From NCBI RefSeq assembly GCF_000819865.1, contig NZ_CDDF01000012.1:728-64727 (forward strand): a stretch of 64,000 nt of DNA, given 5' to 3'. Shown here in pieces: positions 27,794 through 38,379 of the stretch. Position 1 is the stretch's first letter; each line of letters opens with the position of its first letter. The DNA comes from Aeromonas eucrenophila (GTDB lineage Bacteria > Pseudomonadota > Gammaproteobacteria > Enterobacterales > Aeromonadaceae). A program made the translations under genes and the position numbers. Below the pieces are notes generated by a model. That model searched no databases and had not been told where the DNA came from. It was given only the letters and a program-made list of their open reading frames with translations.

Positions 27794-30700
27794 TCAATAG
27801 AGGGATTCGGGCAACTTGAACTGACTGAACAGGCCGCCGGTGAAGGGGTTCTGCGCGCTGTCGGTATAGACGCGATAGGTCATGGAGCCCTGATCCACCG
27901 GGAAGCGCACATCGAAGGTCGCCTCGTTGACCTGAGTCAGCTCCCCCTTGTCCATCAGGCGGAACATGGCCCAGGGCCCGACGAAGCCTTCGCTGCGCGG
28001 GGAGCGCTCACGGGCAGCCGGCACCAGGGTTATCTTGCTCTCGGCCCCGTCACGCATGGTGTTGGGCCACACCAATGGGATCTTGGTGCGCCGGCCGTGG
28101 GCGTATTCCAGCAACTGACCGTCCAGATTCAACACGCTGCGCCGCTTGTTGGCGGTGAGCTCGATGGGCTCGAGGGCAAATTGCACCTCCAGGTTGCCCT
28201 GCTGGCTGAAGAAGATCTGGCGGATGCGGGCGGCGCGGTCCAGCTGTTTTACCAGCTCCGCCTGCACCGGAGAGCCGAGCTCCCCTTCCATCAGACCGCT
28301 CTCCACCATGGGCTTGAGGTTGACCTGATAGAAGCTGTCCAGGGTCCCGTTGGGTGCGAAGAAGCGCTCCATCTCAGACAGGGGAACGTCCTTGGAGGAA
28401 CTAGGCTCGAACGGATAGCGCCCCGCCAGCTGGCTGTTGAAGGGGGCCAGCACCTTGTCCTGCCACTCCTGGTTAAGAGAGGACATGGCGAGATCCACCA
28501 CCAGTCGCGAGCTCTGCTCGGAGAGTTGCCCGACCCAGCGATCCAGCGGCGCCGGCAAGCCGCGGGCGTACTGCTGCAGCGCAAACACGGGGTCGGCGTA
28601 CTTGTTGGTCAGGCGCAGCTGTACCGCCTTCAAGGCAGACTGGCCCGGCTCGGTGGCGTTGACGATGAGCTCCAGATAGTGCTGCAGCTCCACCAGCTTC
28701 TGGTTCACCTCCTGGATGAGGGGGCCCTGCTCACCGCGACCCGCCAAGGCGGCGTTGGTGGCCATGAAGGGGCGACCGATGCGGGCCGTGATGGCCTGGG
28801 CCGGATCCCCTTCCACATCGGACAGTTTGCGAATGCGGGTGTTGTCATCGAGCGCCGCCAAGACGCGCTGGAACGGCTGATCGTTACCCGTGATGGCGGT
28901 CAGTACGTCCAGCGCCTGCTCCGGGCTCTCCAGGTTTTGCACGTCCAGGTTGGTCAGCAGGTTCTGCCACTGGTTGACGTAGTCGGTGACGTAACGCTCG
29001 TTGACCTGACGGGTGATCTCCTTGCGATCCGCCTCGCTCAGCTGACTCAGCTTGCGCTGGCCCAGCACCCAGGCATCCATGGCAGTGAGATCGATCAGTG
29101 CCTTGTCCTGTTTGAGGAAGAAATCGCTGAAACCTGGCCAGGTCAGCAGACGAGGCACCTGCCCCGCCTGTTCGCTGCGCAGGGAAAACACGGTGTCGAA
29201 GGTCGGCCCTACCTCGTCGCGCACGTTGAGATCCGGCGGCAACTGATCCCCCGCCTTCACCACCAGGTTCTGGTAGACCCTCTGGTACATGGGCAGCTTG
29301 CCAAGCTCGCGCTGGGCACCGTACACCGGCTCCTTGAAGGGGACGAAGGCGGTGATGGCGGCCTGATCCTTGGCCACCCTGGCCCCATACCAGTCGGTGT
29401 GAGCCAAGGCATAATCGAGGTGCCCCATCAACTGCTCCTGCACCGGCCCCTGACCCGGGAAGGCCTTCTGCCAGCGGCTCGCCATGTACTGCTCCACCAG
29501 CTCCTTGTTGCGGCCGGAAGCGTCGTCCAGCATCCGCATCACCCGCAGGATGGAGAGCTTCTCCTCGCTGCCGGCCGGTGCCCGCTCGAGATCATCCAGC
29601 AGCCCCTGCATCTGGGCTGGCAGGAAACGCAGACTCAACAGTTGCAGGTAGGAGCCTTCCACGTAGGGGCCGATCTCGTCCCCCTGATAGAGGCCGAGGT
29701 CAGCCACCAGCGGGGTACGCTCCCGGTAGTTGCCAAAGGAGAGGGTCGCCTCGCGAATGAGGTTCAGGCGCGGCAGCTGGCTCACCCCGAAGGCGTGATC
29801 GTCGGTCAGCTCGCGGGTACTGGTAAAGGCCTGGGCCTTGGTCAGCACGTTGCGGCCCGCCTCCTCGTTGACCCGGTAGAAATGGTGCCAACCGCCGATG
29901 AGGGCCGCCGAGAACAGGGACAGGCAACCCAGCCCTATGGTCATGCGGCGACGGCGATAGAGAGTATGGAGCCGGTTTTCCCCGGCCAGATGGGCCTCGG
30001 GGAAGATGATGCCGGAGAAGAGTTTTCGCACGAAGTAGGTGTTGGACTCCCCGCGCAGGGCCGAGTGAATGGGCTCTGGCAGGTTGTATCGGCGGGAGGC
30101 CGCCTGGGCAAACGCATCGAACGGCACCCCTTGCTGATAGACGGAGCTGATGTAGACGCCGCGCACCAGCAGCGGCTTGCTCTCCTCTATTGCCAGGGTT
30201 TCGTCGAGCAGGCTGGTCACATAGTCCTTGAGGCCCGCCAGTTGGCGCACGAAAGAAAACAGCGCGCTGCGCTGACCGGCATCCAGCCTTGCCAGCATCA
30301 TTTCTGGCAGGTTCTGGTTGAGGTTGTCCACCCACTGATCCCAGAACCGGGCCAGCTCCTGCTGCCAACCGTTGCCGTCGGTCGGGTTGAAGGTCACCCC
30401 CAGCACAGCCTCGCGGGCTTCCCGATCGAGCTGCTCATACACCACATCGAAGCCGCGCAGCAGATCCAGCTTGGTGAAGGTGACATAGAGCGGCAACCGG
30501 GTATTCATGGTGGCCGACACCTCCTGCAGGCGTGATCGCATCAGCTGGGCATAGGCCTTGCGCTCGGCCACGCTGGCGTGAGACAGCCAGGCCAGATCCA
30601 CCGTCAGCACCAGGCCGTTGAGGGGTTGACGGCGACGGTGCTCGCTGAGCCAGTTCAACAGGTGCAGCCAGAGCCGCTCGTGCTTGCGCGCCAGCGGGTC

Positions 30701-31285
30701 CAGCTCGGGCTCGGATTGGGACAAGAGCTCACCGGCGGGATCCAGCATCACCGCCTGCTCCCCCAGCCAGCAGTCGATCAGCTGATCCTGCGCGAGATCC
30801 CTGAGCTCGCTATCGAGCCTGGGATTGAGCTTGTTGGCCGGGTTGGCGCGGTGGATCAGGCTGCTCTTGCCACTGCCGGGCAGGCCCAGCACCAGATACC
30901 AGGGCATGGCGTAGAGCGCCCCTTTGCCGAGATGCTCATTGAGGGCCTGCAACCAGCGATTGAGGAACAGCCCCTGCCGATCGAGCAACCCCTTCACCGG
31001 ATCCTGCTCCAGCACGACCTCGTGCTGGCGCTCGGCCTTGAGCTGCTGCATCTTGCGCCACATCCGCCAGGAGAGTACCCCCAGCAGCAGCCAGAGCCAC
31101 AGCAGAGTGAACACCACCCGACCCCACAGAGGCTCAAACGGCTTGGCATCCCGGATCGCGAGGCGAGGACCGAGCCACCACACCAGGATCAGGGCGACAA
31201 CCCAGAGCACGGCACCGAGCAGGGGCCAGGAGGGTTTCAATTTCGGCAGCTGTTGCCGCAGAAAGGTAAAAATGGTTTTGAACAT
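27794..31285 (-). CDS. tssM: TssM (VasK/IcmF), inner-membrane T6SS core protein
   Basis: 1163 aa. Two membrane segments near the N-terminus (LLGAVLWVVALILVWWL and FTLLWLWLLLGVLSW), a cytoplasmic NTPase with Walker A LGLPGSGKSS near residue 135, a third membrane segment near residue 450 (IGLGCLSLFSAALIGGW), and a large periplasmic region ending with the DUF1215-like and TssJ-binding parts. It forms the trans-envelope complex with TssL and TssJ. Walker A is intact. Confidence 0.95.
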   Translation of the reverse strand: MFKTIFTFLRQQLPKLKPSWPLLGAVLWVVALILVWWLGPRLAIRDAKPFEPLWGRVVFTLLWLWLLLGVLSWRMWRKMQQLKAERQHEVVLEQDPVKGLLDRQGLFLNRWLQALNEHLGKGALYAMPWYLVLGLPGSGKSSLIHRANPANKLNPRLDSELRDLAQDQLIDCWLGEQAVMLDPAGELLSQSEPELDPLARKHERLWLHLLNWLSEHRRRQPLNGLVLTVDLAWLSHASVAERKAYAQLMRSRLQEVSATMNTRLPLYVTFTKLDLLRGFDVVYEQLDREAREAVLGVTFNPTDGNGWQQELARFWDQWVDNLNQNLPEMMLARLDAGQRSALFSFVRQLAGLKDYVTSLLDETLAIEESKPLLVRGVYISSVYQQGVPFDAFAQAASRRYNLPEPIHSALRGESNTYFVRKLFSGIIFPEAHLAGENRLHTLYRRRRMTIGLGCLSLFSAALIGGWHHFYRVNEEAGRNVLTKAQAFTSTRELTDDHAFGVSQLPRLNLIREATLSFGNYRERTPLVADLGLYQGDEIGPYVEGSYLQLLSLRFLPAQMQGLLDDLERAPAGSEEKLSILRVMRMLDDASGRNKELVEQYMASRWQKAFPGQGPVQEQLMGHLDYALAHTDWYGARVAKDQAAITAFVPFKEPVYGAQRELGKLPMYQRVYQNLVVKAGDQLPPDLNVRDEVGPTFDTVFSLRSEQAGQVPRLLTWPGFSDFFLKQDKALIDLTAMDAWVLGQRKLSQLSEADRKEITRQVNERYVTDYVNQWQNLLTNLDVQNLESPEQALDVLTAITGNDQPFQRVLAALDDNTRIRKLSDVEGDPAQAITARIGRPFMATNAALAGRGEQGPLIQEVNQKLVELQHYLELIVNATEPGQSALKAVQLRLTNKYADPVFALQQYARGLPAPLDRWVGQLSEQSSRLVVDLAMSSLNQEWQDKVLAPFNSQLAGRYPFEPSSSKDVPLSEMERFFAPNGTLDSFYQVNLKPMVESGLMEGELGSPVQAELVKQLDRAARIRQIFFSQQGNLEVQFALEPIELTANKRRSVLNLDGQLLEYAHGRRTKIPLVWPNTMRDGAESKITLVPAARERSPRSEGFVGPWAMFRLMDKGELTQVNEATFDVRFPVDQGSMTYRVYTDSAQNPFTGGLFSQFKLPESLY

Positions 31286-31326
31286 AAAATGTGATCCAGC
31301 TCCGACTCAATAACTCATTTCGACAC

Positions 31327-32751
31327 TTATTTCGGCAATGCCGCCTGTTGTTCCAGGCGACTGACCAATCCGGGTTCCCATTGCGCCAATCCAAGGCGAC
31401 TCGCCTCTTGCCACAAGTGTTGATAGTGCTGGCGTGCCAGCGCTTCCATGCCTTCCTGCACCAGCAACTCCGCCTGCACCAACTGGGCATGGAAGCGGGC
31501 TCTGGGCTCCTTCAATTGCGTCATCCGTTCATCCAGCAAGGTCAGGGCCGCGGCCATGCCCTGCTCCCCATGGCGCAGGGCGATCTCTTCGGCCAGGCTG
31601 CTGTCACCGTCGCCCCCCGCACCGCCCCTGGCGGGTTGCAGCCAGCGGCTGCACTCCACACCAAGAAAGGGGCTGCCGTCACTGAAGCTGAGATCCCGCA
31701 GCGCCGGCAAACGCTGCAAAAAACCATCGAGCTCCTGGGCGATGGCTTGGGCCGGCACACCAAACCCCAGCTTGTCCGCCACCTGAGCCGAGAGCCGGTG
31801 GCCCTCGAACCAGTAAGGTGCCAGGGTCAGGCTCTGCTCGATGCGCTGCCAGAGCGCCAGATCCGGCGCGGCCATGGCGGCGCGGTATTCATCCACCATG
31901 TCCACCGACATGGGCGCCAGCTGGGTTTTGTTGTCCCGGGCCGTCATCGGCGGGGCCGTGATCCCGGCCCAGATGGCGTGACGGCGCAGGCGATAGCCCA
32001 CCGCCGCCTCCGGCTGGCGCTCGATGAGCAGCTGCGCCACCTTGAGCTGGGTCTGGCGCCAGGCACGGTCGTTGGAGCTGTCGATCTCGATGCCCTGTGC
32101 CTTGGCGCCACCACTGAGCACCATGGCATCCGTGCCCTGACCGACATGGGACGCCGTGTTCAGGGTGCCCGACGCAGCTGAGGAGGCACCATCCGCCTCT
32201 GCCTGGGCGGCCTGTTGGCGCTGGGCCCGTCTCAGCCCCATCAGCAGCGGATCGAGCAGCTCGCCCTTGTCCGGGCACTGCACCAGCCAGCAGGCACCGA
32301 GCTGCTCGGCCTGAATCAGTAACTGCGCCAACTCGGCCGCCGAGGCGCTTTCGCAAACACGCGTCAGCACCCCTTCGAAACGCTTGACGATCTGCACCAT
32401 CAGCCGCTGCTTCTGGCTGGCGTTGCCGGGCCAGGCCAGCAGCCAGTAGGCGCGGATCCAGCACTCCAACAGGCTCAGCGCCGCCCCCATGGGGGTCGCC
32501 TTGGCCGGATGTTGCAGGCAGCGCAGCAACTGGGCCAGCACCCGCATGTCCTTGGTGCGCGTTTCCAGCAGGCCGAGGCAAGCCTCCGCCACCGCATTAA
32601 GATCCACTTGGGCGTGAGCCAGGGAACCCAACTTGACCAGCTCGGTATCCACATAGTCCCAGCGCGGCTCATCGGCCAGCACGGCGCCCCTTATCTGTTC
32701 ATCCGGCAGGTTGGCGAGCAGGCGGGCACACCAGGGGTGTTGATAGCTCAT
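31327..32751 (-). CDS. tssA: TssA (VasJ), T6SS assembly cap protein
   Basis: 474 aa. N-terminal ImpA domain (HPWCARLLANLP, WDYVDTELVKLGSLAHAQVD, TKDMRVLAQLLRCLQ, YWLLAWPGNAS) and a C-terminal VasJ-type domain (LSLAPYWFEGHRLSAQVA, FLQRLPALRDLSFSDGSPFL). It steers baseplate and sheath growth. The frame could extend to 32772; the ATG at 32751 starts MSYQHPW as in relatives. Confidence 0.9.
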   Translation of the reverse strand: MSYQHPWCARLLANLPDEQIRGAVLADEPRWDYVDTELVKLGSLAHAQVDLNAVAEACLGLLETRTKDMRVLAQLLRCLQHPAKATPMGAALSLLECWIRAYWLLAWPGNASQKQRLMVQIVKRFEGVLTRVCESASAAELAQLLIQAEQLGACWLVQCPDKGELLDPLLMGLRRAQRQQAAQAEADGASSAASGTLNTASHVGQGTDAMVLSGGAKAQGIEIDSSNDRAWRQTQLKVAQLLIERQPEAAVGYRLRRHAIWAGITAPPMTARDNKTQLAPMSVDMVDEYRAAMAAPDLALWQRIEQSLTLAPYWFEGHRLSAQVADKLGFGVPAQAIAQELDGFLQRLPALRDLSFSDGSPFLGVECSRWLQPARGGAGGDGDSSLAEEIALRHGEQGMAAALTLLDERMTQLKEPRARFHAQLVQAELLVQEGMEALARQHYQHLWQEASRLGLAQWEPGLVSRLEQQAALPK

Positions 32752-32759
32752 GGCGCCCC

Positions 32760-33374
32760 CTACCAGCGACACTGCTGACGCAGTGGGGCCAGCGCTTCTT
32801 TCAAGCCACTCAGATCCACCCGCAGCAAGACGCCGTTAGCTGCCCGCACCTGCAACTCGCGATGGCCCAGCCAGCGCTTGAGCTCCTCGATGGCGGGCAG
32901 GCCGCGGCCATATTCCAGCAGCAGACCCTGATCCCGGATAAACCAGCTCTGGGCACCGCTACTTGGCTGACCGTCCAGCTCGATCTGTACCCTCTCCCCG
33001 ACCCAGGGGCTGTCCAACCGCAGCCGGATGTGGGTGATGCTGTCGACGCAGCCGATGGAGAGCGTCGCCCCCCGCAGGGCCGGGCGGGTCAGGATCTCGC
33101 TGCCACGAGCGGGATCGCTTTGCAGCAGGAAGGGAGGACTGTCCGGAGTGCGGCTCTGCTCCTGCTCCCAGATAGCCTGCCAGGCGGGGGACTTGGCCGT
33201 TCCGCTCACCTCGGCGGGTTCGCTCCCCTTGCCGAGGGCGTCATAACAGGCGAGGCGCACCAGAGGAGAGGCTTCACGCCGGCACTGCTGCCAGCTGGCC
33301 ATGTCTGGCTGAACGCCTGGTTGAGGCGCTGCGGCGCTCGCCAGCAGCAGGGGTAACAGGGTGAGGACGCTCAT
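32760..33374 (-). CDS. vasI: VasI/TagO-type T6SS-associated exported protein
   Basis: 204 aa. A signal peptide (LTLLPLLLASAAA) is followed by a short motif shared in this family, CRREASPLVRLACYDAL, and a C-terminal domain (WFIRDQGLLLEYGRGLPAIEELKRW). Periplasmic; exact role unclear, in some systems linked to antibacterial action. The ATG shares one base with the vasH stop (TGATG at 33374), which fixes the start. Confidence 0.85.
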   Translation of the reverse strand: MSVLTLLPLLLASAAAPQPGVQPDMASWQQCRREASPLVRLACYDALGKGSEPAEVSGTAKSPAWQAIWEQEQSRTPDSPPFLLQSDPARGSEILTRPALRGATLSIGCVDSITHIRLRLDSPWVGERVQIELDGQPSSGAQSWFIRDQGLLLEYGRGLPAIEELKRWLGHRELQVRAANGVLLRVDLSGLKEALAPLRQQCRW

Positions 33375-34912
33375 CAGTTCACCTCCAGCTTCTGGCACTT
33401 GTGATCCAGGGTGCGCTTGGGAATGTTCAGGCTCTCGGCCACCAGCATGCGGTTGCCCTGGAAGTAACGCAGCCGCGCCTCGATGACGGAGGCCTCGTAC
33501 AACTGCATGGCCCGGCGCAGATCGCGGATGTGGTTGTAATTGTCCAGCATCCCCGGCAGCTCCACGCAGACCCTCTCCTTGAGCTCCGGCGGCAATGCCT
33601 CCAACACCACCTCTTCTCCATGACGGGTATGGGCGCAGGCCACCTCCAGGAGGTTACGCAGTTCGCGCACGTTGCCGGGGAAGTCGTAACTCTGCAGTTG
33701 CTTCTGGAACTTGCGGTGCAGGCCGCCGAGGGCCTTGCCATCTTGTTCGGCAAACTGAGCCATGAAGTGCTGGCACAGCATGGGTACGTCGTCCATGTGC
33801 TCGCGCAACGGGGCTATCAGCAGCAGGCACTGGCAGAGGCGGTGATAGAGATCGGCGCGAAACTGCCCCTCCTCCACCTGACGGGTAAGAGGCTGATGGG
33901 TGGCGGCGATGAGGCGAAAATCGGAGTGGCTCTCCTGCTCGGCCCCGAGGGGACGATAGCTGCGCGTCTCCAACACCCGTAGCAGCTTGGCCTGCATGGC
34001 GGCGGGCATGTCTCCCACCTCGTCCAGGAACAGGGTGCCGCCGTTGGCCTGAGCCACCAGCCCGGTCTTGTTGGTGAGCGCCCCGGAGAAGGCACCCTTC
34101 TGATAACCAAACAGCTCGCTCTCGATGAGGTTCTCCGGGATAGCGGCGCAGTTGATGGCCACGAATGGCTTGCCGGCGCGATCCGAGCATTGGTGCACCA
34201 GCCGGGCGACCACCTCCTTGCCGCTGCCGGTTTCCCCCTGGATGAGCACGGTCAGCTTGTGCTGCGCCGCCTGGTGGACCTGCTCACGCAGCCCGCAAAT
34301 AACAGCAGATTGTCCTACCAGTTGGTCAGCCAGCAGCTTCTCGTGCTGCCTCTTGACCTGTCCCTCCCCTTTTATCTGGCGAAGGGAGTCCCTCAGCACG
34401 CTTTGATCCCGGCGGCTACGCCCCAGATCCCGGATGAGGGTGAGCTGGTTGCAAAACACCTGGGAGAGCTGGGCAAGTTCAGGGCCATCTGTCCACTCCT
34501 GCAGTTGCTCTGCGCTGTCCATCATGGCCAGTACGGCGAACGGCTTGCCGTTGCCGTCCAGCAAGGGGAAGGCGTGCAGGCCGCACTGCTGGCCGAGATT
34601 GGAGAGCAGGCCGCGAAACTCCTTGTGCTCGATGCGCGCCCCCCCGTGCAGGGAGTCCCAGGTGCGAGACTGGGCCTTGTGCAGCACATAGGCAAGGGGG
34701 TGAGAGAAGTCATCCACCGCCAGGGAGAGACTCACGGCCTGCCCCTTGACCCAACCGCTGCACGCCAGTTGGCGACCGCTCACCTCCAGCATGCCGAGCA
34801 GCATGCCCTTTGGCTGGAAGCTCGCATGCAGCACCTGTGACCACCATTGGCACAGGTGCGGCTCGTCACGCTGCTCGGTCAATTCGAGGGCAAAAGCGAG
34901 GGCTTGTTCCAT
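33374..34912 (-). CDS. vasH: VasH, sigma54-dependent activator of T6SS genes
   Basis: 512 aa. N-terminal GAF-like sensor domain (about 1-180), AAA+ domain with Walker A GETGSGKE near residue 222, the sigma54-contact loop GAFSGA near 272 (serine in place of the usual threonine), Walker B-type GGTLFLDEVGD, and a C-terminal Fis-type helix-turn-helix (MLVAESLNIPKRTLDHKC). A TTG at 34918 is in frame; the ATG at 34912 has GGTGGGGG before it. The sigma54 site in front of hcp is its likely target. Confidence 0.95.
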   Translation of the reverse strand: MEQALAFALELTEQRDEPHLCQWWSQVLHASFQPKGMLLGMLEVSGRQLACSGWVKGQAVSLSLAVDDFSHPLAYVLHKAQSRTWDSLHGGARIEHKEFRGLLSNLGQQCGLHAFPLLDGNGKPFAVLAMMDSAEQLQEWTDGPELAQLSQVFCNQLTLIRDLGRSRRDQSVLRDSLRQIKGEGQVKRQHEKLLADQLVGQSAVICGLREQVHQAAQHKLTVLIQGETGSGKEVVARLVHQCSDRAGKPFVAINCAAIPENLIESELFGYQKGAFSGALTNKTGLVAQANGGTLFLDEVGDMPAAMQAKLLRVLETRSYRPLGAEQESHSDFRLIAATHQPLTRQVEEGQFRADLYHRLCQCLLLIAPLREHMDDVPMLCQHFMAQFAEQDGKALGGLHRKFQKQLQSYDFPGNVRELRNLLEVACAHTRHGEEVVLEALPPELKERVCVELPGMLDNYNHIRDLRRAMQLYEASVIEARLRYFQGNRMLVAESLNIPKRTLDHKCQKLEVN

Positions 34913-34914
34913 GT

Positions 34915-37557
34915 TCAAGCCCCCACCTCGGCCACGAACTGCTGATCGGCCACGAAGAAGCGCACCCGGTTGATGGGCTCACCGGCGGCCAGACGTTGCA
35001 GCAGCTGCAGGGAAACCGGCGGCAGCAGGGCACCGTCGATGACGGATTCCAGCATGCGGGCGCCGTTCTCGCTGCGATTGGCGCGGCGCAGTATCTCCTC
35101 GGCCACCTCGGCATCCAGCTCCACCTCGGCGCCGAAGCGCTCCTTGAGCAGCTTGACCAGACGATTGAGCTTGCCGCCCACGATCTGCACGAGCGTGTCG
35201 TGACCGAGCGGCAGATAGGGGATCACCTCCATGCGCGCCAGCAGCGCCGGCTTGAAGAAGGCGGCGAGCTCGGGGTAGAGCGCATCCAGCAGTGCGTCCG
35301 GCTGCTCGGCATGATCGACTATGGTCTGGAAGCCGAGGTTGGAGGTGAGGAAGAACACCACGTTCTTGCAGTCGATGATGCGCCCCTCGCCGTCTGCCAG
35401 CTCGCCCTTGTCAAACGCCTGATAGAAGAGGTTGAGCACGTCCGGGTGGGCCTTCTCCACCTCGTCCAGCAGCACCACTGAGTAGGGTTTCTGGCGGATG
35501 GCCTCGGTCAGCACGCCACCCTCGCCAAAGCCCACATAACCGGGCGGCGAACCAATGAGGCGAGAGACGGTGTGCTTTTCCTGATACTCGGACATGTTGA
35601 TGGTGGTGAGATACTGGCGGCCGCCGAACATCAACTCGGCAATTTGCAGCACGGTTTCTGTCTTGCCGACCCCGCTCGGCCCCACCAGCAGGAAGGCGCC
35701 AAGGGGCCGACCCGGGCGGCGCAGGTCGGCGCGGGCGGTCAGCAAGTGCTTGTGCAGATGGGCCACCGCCACATCCTGCCCCTTGATGAGATCCCCCAGG
35801 TACTCCGGCAGCCGGGTCACCACGTCGAGCTCCCCCTGGGAGATGCGATTGAGCGGCACCCCGGTCCACTCGGCGATCACTGCCGCGACCTGAGTCTTGT
35901 CCACGTGGGCCGAGACCAATACCGCGTCCTGCTGCAGGGCGGCCAGCTCGCGCTCGAGCCCGGCCAGCGCCTCGGCGGCGGCTTGCGGATCCAACGGCGC
36001 ATCCGCCAGATCCAGCGCTTCTCTGGTCAGCAACTCATCCTGCTCGTCGGCGAGCAAGGCGGCCCGCAGCGCCACTATCTGCTGCACCAGTCCCTGCTGC
36101 TGTTGCCACTGAGCCTCCTGCTCCACCAGCGCCTCGCGGCAGGCGGACTGGGCGGCGTGCAGATCGGCCAGGCGCTCGGTGTTGTTACCCAGGCCTATCA
36201 GGCTCTGGCGCGCCAGCTGGCGGATCTCCAGCTCCCGCTGGCGCAGCTCGTTTTGCAGGTGGCTGACGGCGCGCGGCGGCGTGGTGAGATTGATGGCGAC
36301 CCGGGCGCAGGCGGTGTCGAGCACGTCGATGGCCTTGTCCGGCAGTTGACGACCGGAGATATAGCGAGCAGAGAGCTGGGCCGCGGCCTGCAGCGCCTCC
36401 TCGTCGATCAGCACCCCATGCGCTTTCTCGTAGATGCTGCGCAGGCCGCGCAGGATCACGGTGGCCTCCTCGGCATCGGGTTCCCCCACCTTCACCAGCT
36501 GGAAGCGACGGGACAGGGCCGCGTCTTTCTCCACGTATTTCTTGTACTCCCCCCAGGTGGTGGCGGCTATGGTACGCAGCTCACCCCGGGCCAGGGCGGG
36601 TTTGATGAGGTTGGAGACATCCAGACCACCAGCCTGATTGCCCGCGCCGATCAGGGTGTGAGCCTCGTCGATGAAGAGGATGACCGGGCGCACCGCGTCC
36701 TTGACTTCCTGCATCACCCCCTTGAAGCGCTTCTCGAACTCCCCCTTGACCGAGGCCCCGGCCTGCATGGCGCCAAGATCCAGGGTCATCAGCTCCACGC
36801 CGCGCAGCTTCTCGGGCACCTGACCCGCCACCATCCGCAGGGCCAGCCCCTCGATGAGGGCGCTTTTGCCGACCCCGGCCTCCCCCACGACGATGGGGTT
36901 GTTCTTGCGGCGCCGCGACAGGATGTCGATCATCAAGTCGATCTCGTGATCCCGGCATAAGACGGGATCAAGCGTGCCCTGACGGGCCTGCTCGGTCACG
37001 TTGACGGTGAAGCGGGCCAGCAGGCTGGCATCGGCCGGCAGCGCAGCCTGAATGGGGTTGCCGTTGGCGGAGACAGTTACTTGCGTCTCGGCCGATTCCT
37101 TCACCCACTCGTCGAACTGCTGGCGCAGCAGCTCGCGATTGACGTTGGCCAGCAGCCGGGTGGCCGAGCCAGGCAAATAGCGCTGGGGAGTAATCAAGAG
37201 CACCAGCAGCAACATGCCGCTGCGCAGTTGGACATGCTGCAGCTCGGCGGAGGCCAGTAGCCAGCTGTCTTGCAGCCACTCCACCAGCAGCGGCGAGAAG
37301 GAGGGGTAACCCTGGCCGTAACCGCTGTCGGCGGATGAGGGCTGCAGCAGGGTACGCAGCTCGTCCACCTCCACCTCGGCGCGTTTGAGGATCTGGCGTA
37401 CATCGGACAGGGGGGTGTCCAGCATCTTCAGCAGCAGGTGCTCGATGCGGATCTCGGCCCCCTGGTGGTTGACGCAGAGGGCCGCAGCCTCCTCCAGCAT
37501 GTGACGACAGATGGGATTGAGTCTTTCCACCAGTACCGGTAGCTCTATACGAATCAA
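34915..37557 (-). CDS. clpV: TssH (ClpV/VasG), sheath-recycling AAA+ ATPase
   Basis: 880 aa. N-domain (about 1-150), first AAA+ with [13 protein letters not shown] near residue 222, middle coiled region (about 400-520), second AAA+ with [11 protein letters not shown] near 625 and [12 protein letters not shown], then a C-terminal D2-small domain. It takes apart the contracted TssBC sheath. The start codon is TTG (37557): GAGGAG lies 8 nt upstream and relatives begin MIRIELP, so this unusual start looks right. Confidence 0.95.
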   Translation of the reverse strand: MIRIELPVLVERLNPICRHMLEEAAALCVNHQGAEIRIEHLLLKMLDTPLSDVRQILKRAEVEVDELRTLLQPSSADSGYGQGYPSFSPLLVEWLQDSWLLASAELQHVQLRSGMLLLVLLITPQRYLPGSATRLLANVNRELLRQQFDEWVKESAETQVTVSANGNPIQAALPADASLLARFTVNVTEQARQGTLDPVLCRDHEIDLMIDILSRRRKNNPIVVGEAGVGKSALIEGLALRMVAGQVPEKLRGVELMTLDLGAMQAGASVKGEFEKRFKGVMQEVKDAVRPVILFIDEAHTLIGAGNQAGGLDVSNLIKPALARGELRTIAATTWGEYKKYVEKDAALSRRFQLVKVGEPDAEEATVILRGLRSIYEKAHGVLIDEEALQAAAQLSARYISGRQLPDKAIDVLDTACARVAINLTTPPRAVSHLQNELRQRELEIRQLARQSLIGLGNNTERLADLHAAQSACREALVEQEAQWQQQQGLVQQIVALRAALLADEQDELLTREALDLADAPLDPQAAAEALAGLERELAALQQDAVLVSAHVDKTQVAAVIAEWTGVPLNRISQGELDVVTRLPEYLGDLIKGQDVAVAHLHKHLLTARADLRRPGRPLGAFLLVGPSGVGKTETVLQIAELMFGGRQYLTTINMSEYQEKHTVSRLIGSPPGYVGFGEGGVLTEAIRQKPYSVVLLDEVEKAHPDVLNLFYQAFDKGELADGEGRIIDCKNVVFFLTSNLGFQTIVDHAEQPDALLDALYPELAAFFKPALLARMEVIPYLPLGHDTLVQIVGGKLNRLVKLLKERFGAEVELDAEVAEEILRRANRSENGARMLESVIDGALLPPVSLQLLQRLAAGEPINRVRFFVADQQFVAEVGA

Positions 37558-37577
37558 GGCGTGCTCTCCTCAGAATA

Positions 37578-38357
37578 TTATTTTAGTAATTCGCCCAGTT
37601 GACGCAGAACGTCCTGGGTCTGGTTATTCAGCTGCTGGTGATAGAGGCCAAAGATGATGGCCAGCACCACTGCCCCCCCCATGAACAGGCTGCGCAGGGA
37701 AACTTGCTTGCGCAGTTGGTAGCGAGAGGCCTGCTGGCCGAGGTCCAGGTGAAACACGCTGGGAGCCTCACCATTCACCTCGGGGGACAGCTGTTTGTGC
37801 AGCTGTTTGACGATGCGCTCGAACTCGCCTTGGCCCTTGCTCATCACCTTGTAGCGCCCTTCGAAACCAAGGCACAGGCACAGATAGATGAACTCAAGGA
37901 TGTCGCGATAACGCACCGGATCTTCCTGCAGGCGGGCAAGCAGCACGAACACCTTCTCCCCACCCCAGGTCTCGTTGTGGAAGCGGGTCAGCAGGGAATG
38001 TTCCGACCATTCGCTCTGGCTGCCCCAGTCGCGCCCCATCACGGCCTCATCGATGAAGGTGCAGAGGATGTAGCGAAACGAGAGCACCACACCGTTCTCG
38101 TAGCCCTGGGCCATCAGCTCCTGCTCGATGGCCTGGATCTCGGTCACCACCCGCTGGTAGAGCTCGGGTACCCGATCATGGCGTGACAGCAGGCGCACTC
38201 GCTGCACCAGCCCGAGCAAGGGAGTCACGGCATCGATCATGGGATTGATGCTCTGGCCCCGCAGGCGGAACCAATGGTCCGAGTCCATGTCCAGCTGCTC
38301 GGCATGATCGAACAGCAGATCGCTGAGGTGCTCGTTCTTGAGAATGTCCATGGTCAT
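37578..38357 (-). CDS. tssL: TssL (VasF/DotU-like), inner-membrane T6SS protein
   Basis: 259 aa, tail-anchored. The DotU domain holds LRGQSINPMIDAVTPLLGL, YILCTFIDEAVM, ETWGGEKVF and LCLCLGFEGRYKV. One C-terminal membrane helix (LFMGGAVVLAIIFGLY). No peptidoglycan-binding extension is attached. It binds TssM and TssK. A second in-frame ATG lies at 38351. Confidence 0.95.
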   Translation of the reverse strand: MTMDILKNEHLSDLLFDHAEQLDMDSDHWFRLRGQSINPMIDAVTPLLGLVQRVRLLSRHDRVPELYQRVVTEIQAIEQELMAQGYENGVVLSFRYILCTFIDEAVMGRDWGSQSEWSEHSLLTRFHNETWGGEKVFVLLARLQEDPVRYRDILEFIYLCLCLGFEGRYKVMSKGQGEFERIVKQLHKQLSPEVNGEAPSVFHLDLGQQASRYQLRKQVSLRSLFMGGAVVLAIIFGLYHQQLNNQTQDVLRQLGELLK

Positions 38358-38379
38358 CTGTGCTTATTCCTTGATGGGA

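Noticed and set aside
28097..30535. 812-codon + strand open frame opposite tssM
   Set aside because: A shadow of the GC-rich tssM codon pattern; the - strand product is a full TssM with known motifs.
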